DNA of 64,000 bases from Saccharicrinis sp963675435 (GTDB lineage Bacteria; Bacteroidota; Bacteroidia; Bacteroidales; Marinilabiliaceae), in assembly GCA_963675435.1 (NCBI GenBank), contig OY776216.1, forward strand, positions 2,914,001-2,978,000, given 5' to 3'. Position numbers and translations under genes: made by a program. Under the pieces are notes generated by a model. The model saw only the letters and a list, made by a program, of their open reading frames with translations, ran no database searches and was not told the DNA's origin. Below, piece by piece: positions 16,996-26,739 of the stretch (position 1 is its first letter; each line of letters opens with the position of its first letter).

Positions 16996-18670
16996 AGTGA
17001 GAAGCCTCTTCTCCAGGAAGTTTTTTCATTTTTAATTTATCGCCAGTTTCATCAACAACTTTCTTATAGAAGTTATAATCGTATCCAGGGAATTCTGCGT
17101 GTGCTGGTTTTCCGTGTGCATTTTTAAGGAACTTACCATTTTCTTCACGATGAAGATTTCCGTCAAGATATTTGACCATTAAAAATTCACCTAGTTTTTT
17201 CCACGAACTTACAGTCAAAGTACTTTGATTTATACTGTAGTCTGTTAAGTAATCTTTTGCAAGCTGAGGCTCTAATTCGTATAAATTTCGAGCTCCTAGT
17301 TCTATGGCTTGCTGATTAGTTTCAAATTTATCTTCAAGTTCTTTTTGAACTTTTCTAATATCTTTAATCATGAAACTATATCGAGAGTAGGCTTGATTAG
17401 ATACCCAGTTAAATACCCAAAAAGCTGATTCCCAGGAAAAGTCCAATAGATTACCATTTCCTACTTCAAATTCGTGAGGGACTTTATTTATTCCACAATA
17501 CATTGGAACATAAACAGTTGATGCTGCATCATCAACTCCAAACCACAGGATGCCACCAATGGCGTTAGGAAGCCAGTTTCGTAATTGAGCAACGAAAGAA
17601 AAGCCAGTTTGCTGTGTAGCAATAGCTCTTTCATTAAAATACTCTTCTCCATCAACTTCCCATGTTAAAGGACGGAATCTGTATGGTCTTTTAAAAGGTC
17701 CAGCTCCAGCATCAGTGGTCATATCCATAGAAGTTCCTTCAAAGTGGTCACGCATGATATTTTGAAGATCTCTGTATGAAACCTTTTTCGAAGGTTTAAT
17801 CCATAGAGGCATTCTTTCTGAAGATTCTCCTTTTACATAACTTTCGTATTTGTCCATTTCAGGATTCATTATTCTAAAACCAGACCATACTCTAGCTTCA
17901 CAGAAACGTAAAGCGCCATAATCAAGTGGAGCATATGTATCAGCAAAACTGAATTCTTTATTTTTACCTACATAATAACCTTTTTCCTTGGCAAAGGAAA
18001 TAACATCTTTTGAAAAGAGGCAATTGTCTTCATCTTTCAAAGGAAAAGTTGTAATACGTGCCTGATTGGCATGACCAGAGACCATTCCGTCTGGAATTTT
18101 TCTTGCTACCCAGACAGCACCTTTATTTCCAACGCCTTTACCAATCATTTCCATAATCCAAGCTTCGTTGGGATCAGCGATAGAGAAAGATTCACCAGAG
18201 CTGTAGTATCCGTATTCTTCAACAAGGTCTGTCATTATTTTAATGGCTTCACGAGCTGTACGAGATCTTTGTAGGGCAACATAAATTAAACTACCATAAT
18301 CAATAATGCCTGTTGTATCAACAAGTTCGTGTCTTCCTCCAAAAGTAGTTTCTCCAATAGCAACTTGGTTTTCATTTATATTACCAATAACAGTGTAAGT
18401 TTTAGCTGCTTGTTTTATCTGACCTAGGTATTTACCGGTATCCCACTCATATATGTCAAGCATGGCATCTTCTGGCCAGTTTTGCCCTTTCCAATAATAT
18501 AACTCTCCAAATAAATCGTGTGAATCTGCAGCATATGAGATCATAGTAGATCCATCAGCTGAAGCATTTTTTGTTATTAAAAAGTTAGTACATGCATTGG
18601 AGTTTGTGGTGTAAAATAGACATATTGCAAGAAAAGCAATAAAGGTGATTTTTAATTTACTCATATTCAT
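16994..18670 (-). CDS. C69-family dipeptidase, exported
   Basis: A 558-aa Ntn-hydrolase of peptidase family C69/U34. The signal peptide ends just before Cys27 (TTNSNACTNFLITKNAS). In this family that cysteine becomes the N-terminal nucleophile after processing. DGSTMISYAADSHD follows, the typical active-site surroundings. Length and overall pattern match Bacteroidota dipeptidases that cleave dipeptides in the periplasm or outside the cell. An in-frame Met3 is also possible as start. A -7-like box (TATTTTTG on the minus strand, 18708-18715) lies about 38 bp upstream. Confidence 0.92.
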   Translation of the reverse strand: MNMSKLKITFIAFLAICLFYTTNSNACTNFLITKNASADGSTMISYAADSHDLFGELYYWKGQNWPEDAMLDIYEWDTGKYLGQIKQAAKTYTVIGNINENQVAIGETTFGGRHELVDTTGIIDYGSLIYVALQRSRTAREAIKIMTDLVEEYGYYSSGESFSIADPNEAWIMEMIGKGVGNKGAVWVARKIPDGMVSGHANQARITTFPLKDEDNCLFSKDVISFAKEKGYYVGKNKEFSFADTYAPLDYGALRFCEARVWSGFRIMNPEMDKYESYVKGESSERMPLWIKPSKKVSYRDLQNIMRDHFEGTSMDMTTDAGAGPFKRPYRFRPLTWEVDGEEYFNERAIATQQTGFSFVAQLRNWLPNAIGGILWFGVDDAASTVYVPMYCGINKVPHEFEVGNGNLLDFSWESAFWVFNWVSNQAYSRYSFMIKDIRKVQKELEDKFETNQQAIELGARNLYELEPQLAKDYLTDYSINQSTLTVSSWKKLGEFLMVKYLDGNLHREENGKFLKNAHGKPAHAEFPGYDYNFYKKVVDETGDKLKMKKLPGEEASH

Positions 18671-18707
18671 ATTATATTTTGTTGATTGTAATTCTTTTAT
18701 GTTACTG

Positions 18708-18715
18708 CAAAAATA
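18708..18715 (-). promoter_or_regulatory. Candidate -7 box for the C69 dipeptidase gene
   Basis: The plus strand reads CAAAAATA, so the minus strand reads TATTTTTG, an exact TAnnTTTG match 38 bp before the start codon. No well-spaced -33 element is visible. Confidence 0.35.
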
Positions 18716-18827
18716 ATTTATTTATAACAATTTAAGCTCTAGAATAGTTGTAGCAATAGGGGAGACAATATAATAATTGTTAAAAATAGGTACAACCAAT
18801 ACTATTCTATTACGTAAATATAAAAAA

Positions 18828-18856
18828 AGGCCCAGAAACTCTGAGCCTTTATATTA
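18828..18856 (-). terminator. Intrinsic terminator of the decarboxylase gene
   Basis: On the minus strand AAAGGCTCAGA pairs with TCTGGGCCTTT with one mismatch, followed by a T-rich tail. It lies about 20 bp past the stop of the decarboxylase gene. Confidence 0.75.
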
Positions 18857-18875
18857 TAATGTAAAAATTACTGTC

Positions 18876-20288
18876 TTATTTGTTGTATCCAAGAATATGG
18901 AACATTTCGTCTACAGATTGTTCTTCTCTGTAAACATAGTCAATAATATTTCCCTTGTCATCTCTATCTATAATTACATGTTTTGGTGCTGGAATTAAGC
19001 AATGTTTAATTCCTCCATACCCACTAATTGAATCTTGATACGCACCCGTGTGAAAGAAACCTAAGTATAGAGATTCTTTCTTTTCCTCTTCTGCATCATA
19101 TTTGGGAAGTAGGATTTCTTGATTTAAATCTTCTGAGTTATAATAGTCAGAATGATCACAACTGATACCACCAATGTTTACTCTACCATATTCATTATTC
19201 CATTTGTTAACAGGTAATAAGATAAATTTTTCATGAATAGACCATGCATCAGGAATGGTATTCATCAAACTGTTGTTAATTAAATACCATGTTTCAGTAT
19301 CATTTTGTTGCTTTTGTTCTAATACTTCAAATATAATTGCGCCGGCTTCACCAACTGTATATTTCCCAAATTCGGTATAAATATTAGGATCTGGAATGTT
19401 TTCTTTTGTACAAGCATCTTTAATATTATTAATGATTTCATTAATCATGTACTCGTAATTATATTCAAAGCCTAAATGGTTGCGAATAGGAAAACCGCCC
19501 CCTAAATTCAATGAATCCAGATTCTCACTTTCTTTTTTAAGTTCAGTGTATAGTTTTACCGCCTTTTGAAATTCTGTCCAATAATAAATCGTATCTTTAA
19601 TTCCGGAGTCCACAAAAAAGTGTAGCATTTTGAGTTCAATTTTCTCGTTATCTTTAATGTGCTCCTTAAAAAAATTAAGAACTTCATTCGGCGGAATTCC
19701 AAGTCGAGATGTATGGTATGCAGATTGAGGTTCTTCAGTAATTGCCATTCGAATACCTACCTTTATTTTCTCTTTGGTATTTACTTTTAGTAGGCGTCTT
19801 AATTCGTTAACACTATCTAAAACAACAATGGAGTTTTCAAAACCCATTTCTTGTAGCCTTACAATCTTTTCTAAATAACCATCCGTCTTATATCCATTAT
19901 GGATGATAATTCTTGATTTGTCTATTTTTTTCTTTTTATAAAGATTAAGAATCAAATCAATATCGAATGAAGAAGACGTTTCAAGATTTACATTATGTTT
20001 TAATGCTTCTTGAATTACATGATAAAAGTGATTACACTTAGTACAATAGCAAAAATGATATTTACCGGTATAGGCATTATTGTTTATTGCACGATTAAAT
20101 AAATTTCTGGTTTTCTTTATTTGATCGCCGATCTTGGGTAAATAAATAAATCGAAAGGGAGTTCCATGTTTTTCAATAAGATATTTTAAAGAAACTCCAT
20201 GGAATGTTAAGTATCCATCTCTGAGATCAAATCCTTCTTGAGGAAAATAGTAACTTTGTTCTATAAGATCAAAATAGGTGTTTTTCAT
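18876..20288 (-). CDS. PLP-dependent decarboxylase, arginine-decarboxylase (SpeA)-like
   Basis: A 470-aa fold-type III decarboxylase of the Orn/DAP/Arg group. The PLP-binding Lys is probably K84 in CYCTKCNHFYHV, an unusual Cys-rich version of the normal YAVKAN motif. The barrel Gly-rich loop is NLGGGFPI, and the C-terminal part carries GAYQDSISGYGGIKHC, matching the family's active-site region for the second subunit. Product and pathway would be agmatine or another polyamine precursor. At 470 aa it is clearly shorter than classical biosynthetic SpeA (about 630 aa), so arginine specificity is likely but not certain; diaminopimelate or carboxynorspermidine decarboxylase are alternatives. It is monocistronic with its own terminator. 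Confidence 0.75.
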   Translation of the reverse strand: MKNTYFDLIEQSYYFPQEGFDLRDGYLTFHGVSLKYLIEKHGTPFRFIYLPKIGDQIKKTRNLFNRAINNNAYTGKYHFCYCTKCNHFYHVIQEALKHNVNLETSSSFDIDLILNLYKKKKIDKSRIIIHNGYKTDGYLEKIVRLQEMGFENSIVVLDSVNELRRLLKVNTKEKIKVGIRMAITEEPQSAYHTSRLGIPPNEVLNFFKEHIKDNEKIELKMLHFFVDSGIKDTIYYWTEFQKAVKLYTELKKESENLDSLNLGGGFPIRNHLGFEYNYEYMINEIINNIKDACTKENIPDPNIYTEFGKYTVGEAGAIIFEVLEQKQQNDTETWYLINNSLMNTIPDAWSIHEKFILLPVNKWNNEYGRVNIGGISCDHSDYYNSEDLNQEILLPKYDAEEEKKESLYLGFFHTGAYQDSISGYGGIKHCLIPAPKHVIIDRDDKGNIIDYVYREEQSVDEMFHILGYNK

Positions 20289-20458
20289 TTAAATAAAAAG
20301 TATAGAAACCAGTAGGTAATTAAAACTAAAATTAATTAACAGTGGAATATTGCCATTGTAGTAATTCCCAAATATTTATGCTTCCTATATATTATGGTAT
20401 AGCTCTGCAAAGAAATATTTTTTTCTTGAATAATATTAATAAAGCTACAAAAAATTGC

Positions 20459-20466
20459 CAAAAATA
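20459..20466 (-). promoter_or_regulatory. Possible -7 box for the decarboxylase gene
   Basis: The minus strand reads TATTTTTG, an exact match to the TAnnTTTG consensus, but 170 bp before the start codon and without a clear -33 partner. Weak. Confidence 0.25.
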
Positions 20467-20524
20467 TTTACAACAATCACATAATTAAAACTTTGAATGT
20501 AATTAGAGGATTTGAAGAGGAATA

Positions 20525-22237
20525 TTAAGGTTTTAAAATAAACTGGCCGCTATAGGTTTGTGTGTTAAAACACTTATCTTCAATTTTAATTTTTAGATCT
20601 ATTTCTCCATTACAATTAGCTGGTACTTTACTTAATGGACATGATAGTGTATTGGATTTTGCATCATATTCAAAGAGTACCCATGAGTCATTAAAATATC
20701 CATTAAATGATTTGATTCCGGAAAAGTTATCGGAAATCCTAAATGTAAGTTTTGATGATCTTGAATATACTTTATTATTATAGTAATTAACTGGTTTAAT
20801 GCTTGGTTTAATACTATCAATATGAAACGTATAATTACCAGTATTTCTTGTTTTTAAAATGATGATATTCTTGTCAATAGTTCCTCCTGCATAATATTTT
20901 CTATTATTTCCGTTAATTGATGCTAAACATAATTGCTTTTTATAAGCATGTAAAGAATCGGGTATATCAACTTTTAAGGTAATGCTTTTATGTAAAGGAA
21001 TACTTCTTTTTCCAATAGAAAATACAGATTGATTGTTGTGGAATACTTCTTTAACAATAAATTCTGTATTATCGTATAGTGTTCCTTGGGGAATAAAACA
21101 ATTAATTGATTTATTAGAGATGTTATTATCTACATCGTATTTTAAAACGTTTGTATTGTATTCCTCTGGTGCTAAATTTATACTTGGAGATTGCCCTTTT
21201 AATAGAGTAAAGTTTAACTCAGATAAATTTTGAGCAGCATCATAAGCTTTAATTTGAATATTTTTTATACTGTCCATAATAATTATACCATCATTTTCAA
21301 TATGGTTATAAATACTTAACTGATTATTTGGCAATCTATAACATCTTTGAAAACTTTTCCCATGTTTTGATTTGTATGCATAATCAATATGACTGTTTAT
21401 ATATCTTGATTCATAAAATGAAAATCGATCAAGATTCCATGCAAAAGTAGTTTTATTGTTAACGTTCAGTTTTAAACTATATACACCACATTTTTTCCAG
21501 GAGCCACTCATGTAATCGAGCATTTCGATACCAATACCAATATTTCCGGAGGCATATATCTTAGGATTTCCTTTTAAATGAAACTTACCATCGTAAAATA
21601 CTATAAGGTAGTTTTTTCCATTACTATCACCATTAATTCTGCTGTTGGAATCAAGCGGGTATAACCTAATTGTTATAAGTTTGGGGCGAACATCATCTTT
21701 AATTTTAGACTGAAAAAAGAATGGGTTTAAAGGCTCTTCTGTTTTACTATCCCTAATTTCATAATGCAAATGAGGACCTCCACTACTTCCGGAATTACCG
21801 CTATAACCAATAGTTTCGCCTTTATGAACAAATATTGAATCTTTAGGGAAATAGTCAATCGAAAATTGTTTTATTTTATATTGTTCTTTTGTGATTACAG
21901 AATCAATTTTAGGTGCATAAGCATTTAAATGGCCATATACTGTTGTATAACCATTTTTGTGTTTAACATAAAGCGCGTTCCCATAACCAACTGGGGAGAC
22001 TTTAATTCTGGAAACAATTCCATCTTCCATACACTTTACAGATAATCCTGTTTTGCCATTGGTACTTAAGTCAATTCCTGAATGAAAATGATTAGTTCTT
22101 AATTCAGCAAATGAGCCGCTTACACTAGGTTCAATAGATAAAGGGAAAAGAAAATCCGTATAGTTACTTTTTTGAGCCTTTAGGTTGCAGGAAATAAGTA
22201 GAATAAATAGTATTGTTGAGTAAACTGTATATTTCAT
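20525..22237 (-). CDS. M23 (LytM) metallopeptidase lipoprotein
   Basis: About 570 aa from Met16 of the longest frame; that Met starts a good lipoprotein signal (KYTVYSTILFILLISC), whereas the upstream 15 residues are charged. Zinc ligands are seen in HFHSGIDL and, later, GPHLHYEI, with GYGNALYVKHKNGYTTVYGHL between, so the peptidase domain is complete (about residues 45-165). The long C-terminal part is beta-rich with Ig-like segments and no known catalytic motif. M23 enzymes cut peptidoglycan cross-links or act as non-catalytic activators of amidases; the intact ligands here favour an active enzyme. It is probably anchored in a membrane facing the periplasm. Confidence 0.88.
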   Translation of the reverse strand: MKYTVYSTILFILLISCNLKAQKSNYTDFLFPLSIEPSVSGSFAELRTNHFHSGIDLSTNGKTGLSVKCMEDGIVSRIKVSPVGYGNALYVKHKNGYTTVYGHLNAYAPKIDSVITKEQYKIKQFSIDYFPKDSIFVHKGETIGYSGNSGSSGGPHLHYEIRDSKTEEPLNPFFFQSKIKDDVRPKLITIRLYPLDSNSRINGDSNGKNYLIVFYDGKFHLKGNPKIYASGNIGIGIEMLDYMSGSWKKCGVYSLKLNVNNKTTFAWNLDRFSFYESRYINSHIDYAYKSKHGKSFQRCYRLPNNQLSIYNHIENDGIIIMDSIKNIQIKAYDAAQNLSELNFTLLKGQSPSINLAPEEYNTNVLKYDVDNNISNKSINCFIPQGTLYDNTEFIVKEVFHNNQSVFSIGKRSIPLHKSITLKVDIPDSLHAYKKQLCLASINGNNRKYYAGGTIDKNIIILKTRNTGNYTFHIDSIKPSIKPVNYYNNKVYSRSSKLTFRISDNFSGIKSFNGYFNDSWVLFEYDAKSNTLSCPLSKVPANCNGEIDLKIKIEDKCFNTQTYSGQFILKP

Positions 22238-22412
22238 AAGGTAATATCTTTCTTTTATTGATCTAACGTAGCCTAAAGGCAAAAGTTCTTGGAATAATAA
22301 TTAAAATCTTTTTTTGCAATGTAAATACTTCATATTTAGAATTTATCTCTATTTATCTAAATAGATTGTAAAAAGAAAGTTTATGTTTATTTTTATTTCT
22401 TAATTGCAATAT

Positions 22413-22420
22413 TAACTTTG
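22413..22420 (+). promoter_or_regulatory. -7 box TAACTTTG of the coiled-coil-zapA-rny unit
   Basis: An exact TAnnTTTG match. Transcription would begin about 22427, just before ATG 22439. This rules out the upstream TTG at 22418 as the start of the first gene. Confidence 0.5.
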
Positions 22421-22438
22421 TATGGCATTTTTGTAAAT

Positions 22439-22732
22439 ATGGCGAACGAAAATATAGAAATAGTAAATAATTTACAAGATAAAATAATGCGGTTGGTTGA
22501 ACGTTATGAGAGAATGAGGTCTGACAATGAAATATTGAAGGTCCAAAACGATCAACTCACCAACCAATTAGAAGGATCTGCAAGAGAAATGGCAGATTTA
22601 AAAGAAAAATACAATACATTAAAATTTTCTAAAACGATTGAAGCAAGTAGTGGAGACGTTCACTTTGCAAAAATTAAAATCAATCAGATTGTGCGGGAAA
22701 TTGATAAATGCATTGCTCTTTTAAACAGGTAA
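22439..22732 (+). CDS. Small coiled-coil protein upstream of zapA
   Basis: About 97 aa, almost entirely coiled coil (NLQDKIMRLVERYERM, then heptads through EMADLKEKYNTL), ending with INQIVREIDKCIALLN. The start was chosen at ATG 22439 because the -7 box overlaps the longer form. It lies 14 bp before zapA, which suggests a role in cell division or in handling the Z-ring, but I cannot name a family; a ZapB-like function is only a guess. The gene order coiled-coil protein, zapA, rny is, as I recall, common in Bacteroidota. Confidence 0.75.
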   Translation: MANENIEIVNNLQDKIMRLVERYERMRSDNEILKVQNDQLTNQLEGSAREMADLKEKYNTLKFSKTIEASSGDVHFAKIKINQIVREIDKCIALLNR

Positions 22733-22746
22733 TATTTAGTTGTTAA

Positions 22747-23037
22747 ATGGACGATAAGCTTTCAATACGAGTTAATGTGGCGGATAGGTATTATCCTTTA
22801 AGGATAAAGCGTGAAGATGAAGAGCGTATCCGTAGAGCAGCTAAAATGATCAACGAAAAAGTATTACAATATAAACAACACTATTCTGATAAAGATCATC
22901 AGGATTTTTTGGGAATGGCTGCTTTGCAGTTTGTAATTAAACTTCTTGAGTTAGAAGAGAAGCAAAATGATGCTCCAATAATTGAAATGGCCAGAGAGTT
23001 GGATCATCAATTATCGGAAATTCTTGAGAGAGAATAA
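22747..23037 (+). CDS. zapA: Cell division protein ZapA
   Basis: A 96-aa protein with the ZapA pattern: an N-terminal beta-hairpin domain (LSIRVNVADRYYPLRIKRED) and a helical tail that dimerises (AAKMINEKVLQYKQHY, LGMAALQFVIKLLELEE). ZapA bundles FtsZ filaments at midcell and stabilises the division ring. Length and pattern are normal for the family. It is the middle gene of the unit with the coiled-coil protein and ribonuclease Y. Confidence 0.92.
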   Translation: MDDKLSIRVNVADRYYPLRIKREDEERIRRAAKMINEKVLQYKQHYSDKDHQDFLGMAALQFVIKLLELEEKQNDAPIIEMARELDHQLSEILERE

Positions 23038-23145
23038 TTAATCAATATATGTCAATAATATCCGCATTGTTTCTACAATCAGGTACTTACGTACTTGTTT
23101 TTGTATGTAATGATTGCGGTTTTGTTTTATTTAATAAAGAGTGAA

Positions 23146-24678
23146 ATGGATATAACAATAGTCGGAATTGTGGCCCTGGTAATAGGAGTTTTGGGCACAT
23201 GGATAGTATATGGTAAAATTTTAAAGTCTCATAGCCACAAAATCATTCGAGAAGCAGAGAATGAGGCTGAAGTGATCAAGAAGGATAAAATTTTACAGGC
23301 CAAAGAAAAATTCTTGCAACTAAAATCAGATCATGAAAAAGAGATTAATGCAAGAAATAATAAGCTTTTAAGTGCTGAAAATAAATTAAAACAACGCGAA
23401 GTTTATTTTTCTCAAAAACAGGAAGAATTAACTCGTAAGCGAAAAGAAACAGAAGCTATTCGTGAGAATCTAGACAATCAGTTAGAAATTGTAGAAAAGA
23501 AGTCAGTAGATTTAGACAAGTTGCATAAACAACAAGTTGAACAGTTGGAGGCAATTTCAGCTTTAACAGCAGATGAAGCAAAAAGACAACTGATTGAGTC
23601 ACTAAAGGCAGAAGCTAAAACAGAAGCTATGTCATATGTGAACGATATCATGGATGAAGCAAAAATTAATGCAAACAAAGAGTCAAAAAGAATAGTATTA
23701 CAAACTATTCAAAGAGTTGCAACAGAAAATGCAATTGAAAATTCAGTTACAATTTTCCATATTGATTCGGACGAAATTAAAGGACGCATTATTGGTCGTG
23801 AAGGTAGAAACATCCGTGCATTAGAAGCAGCAACTGGTGTAGAAATTATTGTAGATGATACTCCGGAAGCTATTGTATTAAGTGCTTTTGACCCAATGCG
23901 AAGAGAAATAGCTCGTTTAGCATTACATCAATTAGTAACGGATGGAAGAATTCACCCAGCTCGAATTGAGGAAGTGGTTAATAAGGTTCGTAAACAAGTT
24001 GAAGAAGAAATTATAGAAACAGGTAAAAGAACTGCTATTGATTTAGGTATTCATGGATTACATCCTGAATTAATTAAGTTGGTTGGTAAGATGAAGTACC
24101 GTTCATCTTATGGACAAAACCTATTACAGCACTCTAGAGAAACAGCGAATCTTTGTGCTGTTATGGCTAGTGAACTAGGTCTAAATCCTAAAAAAGCTAA
24201 AAGAGCTGGACTTCTACATGATATAGGTAAAGTTTCTGATGAGGAGCCAGAATTGCCACACGCAATTTTAGGTATGAAACTTGCTGAAAAATATAAGGAG
24301 AAGGCAGATATTTGTAATGCAATTGGTGCTCACCATGATGAAATTGAAATGACTACAATGATGGCTCCTATTGTTCAGGTATGTGATGCTATATCAGGAG
24401 CTCGTCCAGGAGCTCGTCGAGAAGTAGTTGATTCATATATCAAACGTTTAAAAGATCTTGAAAATCTTGCTTTATCATATCCAGGAGTTCTGAAAACATA
24501 TGCAATTCAAGCAGGACGAGAATTACGAGTTATAGTAGGTAGTGAAAAAGTTACCGACAAGGATGCGGAAACACTATCTTATGAAATTGCTAAAAAGATT
24601 CAAACAGAAATGACTTATCCTGGACAGGTTAAAATTACTGTAATCAGAGAAACCAGAGCTATCAATTACGCCAAATAG
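23146..24678 (+). CDS. rny: Ribonuclease Y
   Basis: About 510 aa from ATG 23146; a longer reading from 23095 would add 17 residues, and I prefer the start that gives the usual length. It has an N-terminal membrane helix (IVGIVALVIGVLGTWIVYG), a long Lys/Glu-rich coiled coil (about 30-190), and a KH RNA-binding domain with GRIIGREGRNIRALE (about 208-222). The HD domain includes LLQHSRETANLC and LLHDIGK (about 330-360) with the metal ligands. It is a membrane-anchored endoribonuclease that initiates mRNA turnover. Everything is intact. A stem-loop follows the stop at 24707-24745. Confidence 0.95.
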   Translation: MDITIVGIVALVIGVLGTWIVYGKILKSHSHKIIREAENEAEVIKKDKILQAKEKFLQLKSDHEKEINARNNKLLSAENKLKQREVYFSQKQEELTRKRKETEAIRENLDNQLEIVEKKSVDLDKLHKQQVEQLEAISALTADEAKRQLIESLKAEAKTEAMSYVNDIMDEAKINANKESKRIVLQTIQRVATENAIENSVTIFHIDSDEIKGRIIGREGRNIRALEAATGVEIIVDDTPEAIVLSAFDPMRREIARLALHQLVTDGRIHPARIEEVVNKVRKQVEEEIIETGKRTAIDLGIHGLHPELIKLVGKMKYRSSYGQNLLQHSRETANLCAVMASELGLNPKKAKRAGLLHDIGKVSDEEPELPHAILGMKLAEKYKEKADICNAIGAHHDEIEMTTMMAPIVQVCDAISGARPGARREVVDSYIKRLKDLENLALSYPGVLKTYAIQAGRELRVIVGSEKVTDKDAETLSYEIAKKIQTEMTYPGQVKITVIRETRAINYAK

Positions 24679-24706
24679 TTAGATAGTTTTATCATAATTT
24701 TTAAGA

Positions 24707-24745
24707 TTTAGGCCAAAAGTTTTTTGATAAACTTATTGGCCTAAA
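24707..24745 (+). terminator. Stem-loop after rny
   Basis: TTTAGGCCAA (24707-24716) pairs perfectly with TTGGCCTAAA (24736-24745), with further pairing inside the loop (AAGTTT/AAACTT). The T-tract is weak, so termination may be inefficient or rho-assisted. Confidence 0.6.
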
Positions 24746-24872
24746 TTGCTTATAATCCCCAAAAGTCTCTAGGATATAAACTAGAATATAGTGTTAAGCA
24801 GGGATTAAAAAAGGCAATTGATTGGTATTGGAATAATTTGTAATATACTTTTATTATGCAATTTTTATATGC

Positions 24873-24902
24873 TTGATATGGAATTAAAAATTGATATATT
24901 TG
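24873..24902 (+). promoter_or_regulatory. Promoter TTG-N19-TATATTTG of the DUF4625-like lipoprotein
   Basis: TTG at 24873-24875 and TATATTTG at 24895-24902 are separated by exactly 19 bp, the ideal Bacteroidota sigma-ABfA arrangement. The ATG is at 24937, giving a leader of about 28 nt. Confidence 0.7.
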
Positions 24903-24936
24903 TGAGATTAATTTTATAAACTAAAACAATATTGAA

Positions 24937-25392
24937 ATGAAAATCTATTTCCCAAAGATGATTTCTTTTTTATTTGTTGGTATGGTATTATTTTCTTCTT
25001 GTGGAGGAGGTGATAAAAAGGAGGATCCTCCTGTAGATACAACAAAACCAGTTATTTCAACATCAGTACCTGAAGCCAATCAAAGTTTTTCATTAGGAGG
25101 TTCCTTTTATTATATAGGAAGCTTTAGTGATGATGTAGAATTGAAAGAAGTTACTTTTTCAGTTACGAAAATTTCAGCTCCTGTAGCAGCTGGTATTGGT
25201 GATCCAATATGGGTTCCCGAAGATGTAACAATTACCCTTAGCGGTACTTCGGATTCAGTTGATGAAGCAATTTTTACAATCCCTTCTGGTGTTAATGATG
25301 GTGTATATCAGTTAACAATTAATTGTTCAGATACATCAAACAATGAGGTGTCAGAACAGATTACTGTTAATTTAGGTAATACAAATTACTAA
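24937..25392 (+). CDS. Small surface lipoprotein, Ig-like (DUF4625-like)
   Basis: A 151-aa lipoprotein with lipobox LFSSC (Cys22) followed by GGGDKKEDPP, a typical Bacteroidota surface-export tether. The rest is a single beta-sandwich: DTTKPVISTSVPEANQSF, SFSDDVELKEVTF, and a closing YQLTINCSDTSNNEVSEQITV, which resembles cadherin/Ig-like folds such as DUF4625. It has no catalytic residues and is probably a surface or envelope protein of unknown role. It has its own strong promoter and terminator, so it is expressed alone. The family assignment is from pattern only. Confidence 0.7.
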   Translation: MKIYFPKMISFLFVGMVLFSSCGGGDKKEDPPVDTTKPVISTSVPEANQSFSLGGSFYYIGSFSDDVELKEVTFSVTKISAPVAAGIGDPIWVPEDVTITLSGTSDSVDEAIFTIPSGVNDGVYQLTINCSDTSNNEVSEQITVNLGNTNY

Positions 25393-25413
25393 GAATATAA
25401 TTTTATGTAGAAG

Positions 25414-25440
25414 AGCTCGTTTATACAACGGGCTTTTTTT
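25414..25440 (+). terminator. Terminator after the lipoprotein gene
   Basis: AGCTCGTT (25414-25421) pairs with AACGGGCT (25427-25434, one G-U) with a 5-nt loop, followed by seven T. Confidence 0.85.
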
Positions 25441-25542
25441 ATACCTATTTATTAACTATGATATATGATAAAGTATATGGTGAATCTTTAGTTTCATTTT
25501 ATTTCTTTTGTAATTTCTTAATGATTAAAAATATTATAAAAT

Positions 25543-26727
25543 ATGTCACAATATAATTTTGATGAGATTCTGGAGAGGAAAAATACTGATGCTTTTAAAT
25601 TAGAATTAAGAAAATTCTTCTTCGGAACTGATGAAGTGCTTCCTCTTTGGGTAGCAGATATGGATTTTAAAGCTCCTCCGGCAGTAATTAACGCTATACA
25701 GGAAAGAGCTCAACATGAAATATATGGTTATACTATTCGGGATAATAAATTTACAGGTGCTATTAAAACTTGGTTGAGTTCTCAACATCAGTGGGATATT
25801 GATGAAAAGTGCGTTAAATTTATTCCAGGAGTATTGGCTTCCTTAGTAATAGCAATAAATGAGTTTTCAGAAGAGGGAGATCAAGTTATTATTCAAACAC
25901 CCGTATACCCACCATTTCATTCAATTGTTAAAGAAAATAATAGGGAGTTAGTTCAAAACAGGCTTATTGAAAATGATGGTTATTATACTATCGATTTTGA
26001 ATTGTTAGAAAAACAAGCCAGCAATCCTAAAGCGAAATTATTTGTTTTTTCAAATCCTCATAATCCAGTTGGACGAGCATGGAATGAAGAAGAACTTAAA
26101 AAAATTGCAGAAATTTGCGTTAAACATGATTTATTAATTGTTTCGGATGAAATTCATAGTGATTTGTGTTTGTTCGATCATAAACATCTTGTTTTAGCTA
26201 ATTTATGCCCGGAACTTAAGGATCGTATAATAACAGGAATGGCACCAAGTAAAACATTTAATATCGCTGGTTTGTCTACAGCATATGCTGTAATCGAGGA
26301 TCATAAATTAAGAACTCGTTTTGATAAAAGGCTCAGTGCTTATCAAATGTATATGGGTAATTTATTTGGTGGAGTTGCATTAACTGCTGCTTATAATGAA
26401 GGTGCTGATTGGTTATGTGAATTGAAAAAGTATTTAGAAGAGAATGCGCTCTTTGTAAAAGAATTTATAAATACCAATATGCCTGAAGTTGGTTTTGTTT
26501 TACCCGAAGCGACTTACTTACTGTGGTTAGATTTCAGAAAGTGGAATGTTCCACATACTGAGCTAAAAAAAGCTATGATAGAAATTGGTAAAGTAGGATT
26601 AAATGATGGTATATCATTTGGTACAGAGGGTGAAGGATTTCAGAGACTTAATATTGGCTCACCTAAAGCAATAGTAGAAGAAGGAATGGAACGTATTTTA
26701 AAGGTGCGTAACCATTTTGTAAAGTAA
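25543..26727 (+). CDS. MalY/PatB-family aminotransferase (cystathionine beta-lyase type)
   Basis: A 394-aa fold-type I PLP enzyme. LPLWVADMDFKAPPAVINAI near the N-terminus is diagnostic for the MalY/PatB group. Further on are SNPHNPVGRAW with the substrate-site Asn, SDEIHSDL, and the PLP Lys237 in APSKTFNIAGL, with Arg in FQRLNIGSP near the C-terminus. Enzymes of this group cleave cystathionine or cysteine conjugates to homocysteine or thiols, pyruvate and ammonia; some regulate maltose genes. A role in sulphur amino-acid metabolism is likely. It is monocistronic and convergent with the EamA transporter. Confidence 0.9.
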   Translation: MSQYNFDEILERKNTDAFKLELRKFFFGTDEVLPLWVADMDFKAPPAVINAIQERAQHEIYGYTIRDNKFTGAIKTWLSSQHQWDIDEKCVKFIPGVLASLVIAINEFSEEGDQVIIQTPVYPPFHSIVKENNRELVQNRLIENDGYYTIDFELLEKQASNPKAKLFVFSNPHNPVGRAWNEEELKKIAEICVKHDLLIVSDEIHSDLCLFDHKHLVLANLCPELKDRIITGMAPSKTFNIAGLSTAYAVIEDHKLRTRFDKRLSAYQMYMGNLFGGVALTAAYNEGADWLCELKKYLEENALFVKEFINTNMPEVGFVLPEATYLLWLDFRKWNVPHTELKKAMIEIGKVGLNDGISFGTEGEGFQRLNIGSPKAIVEEGMERILKVRNHFVK

Positions 26728-26739
26728 AACCTATTAAGG

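Noticed and set aside
23038..23145. 6S RNA between zapA and rny
   Set aside because: In some bacteria 6S RNA lies next to zapA, but the gap here is only about 108 bp and has no long hairpin.
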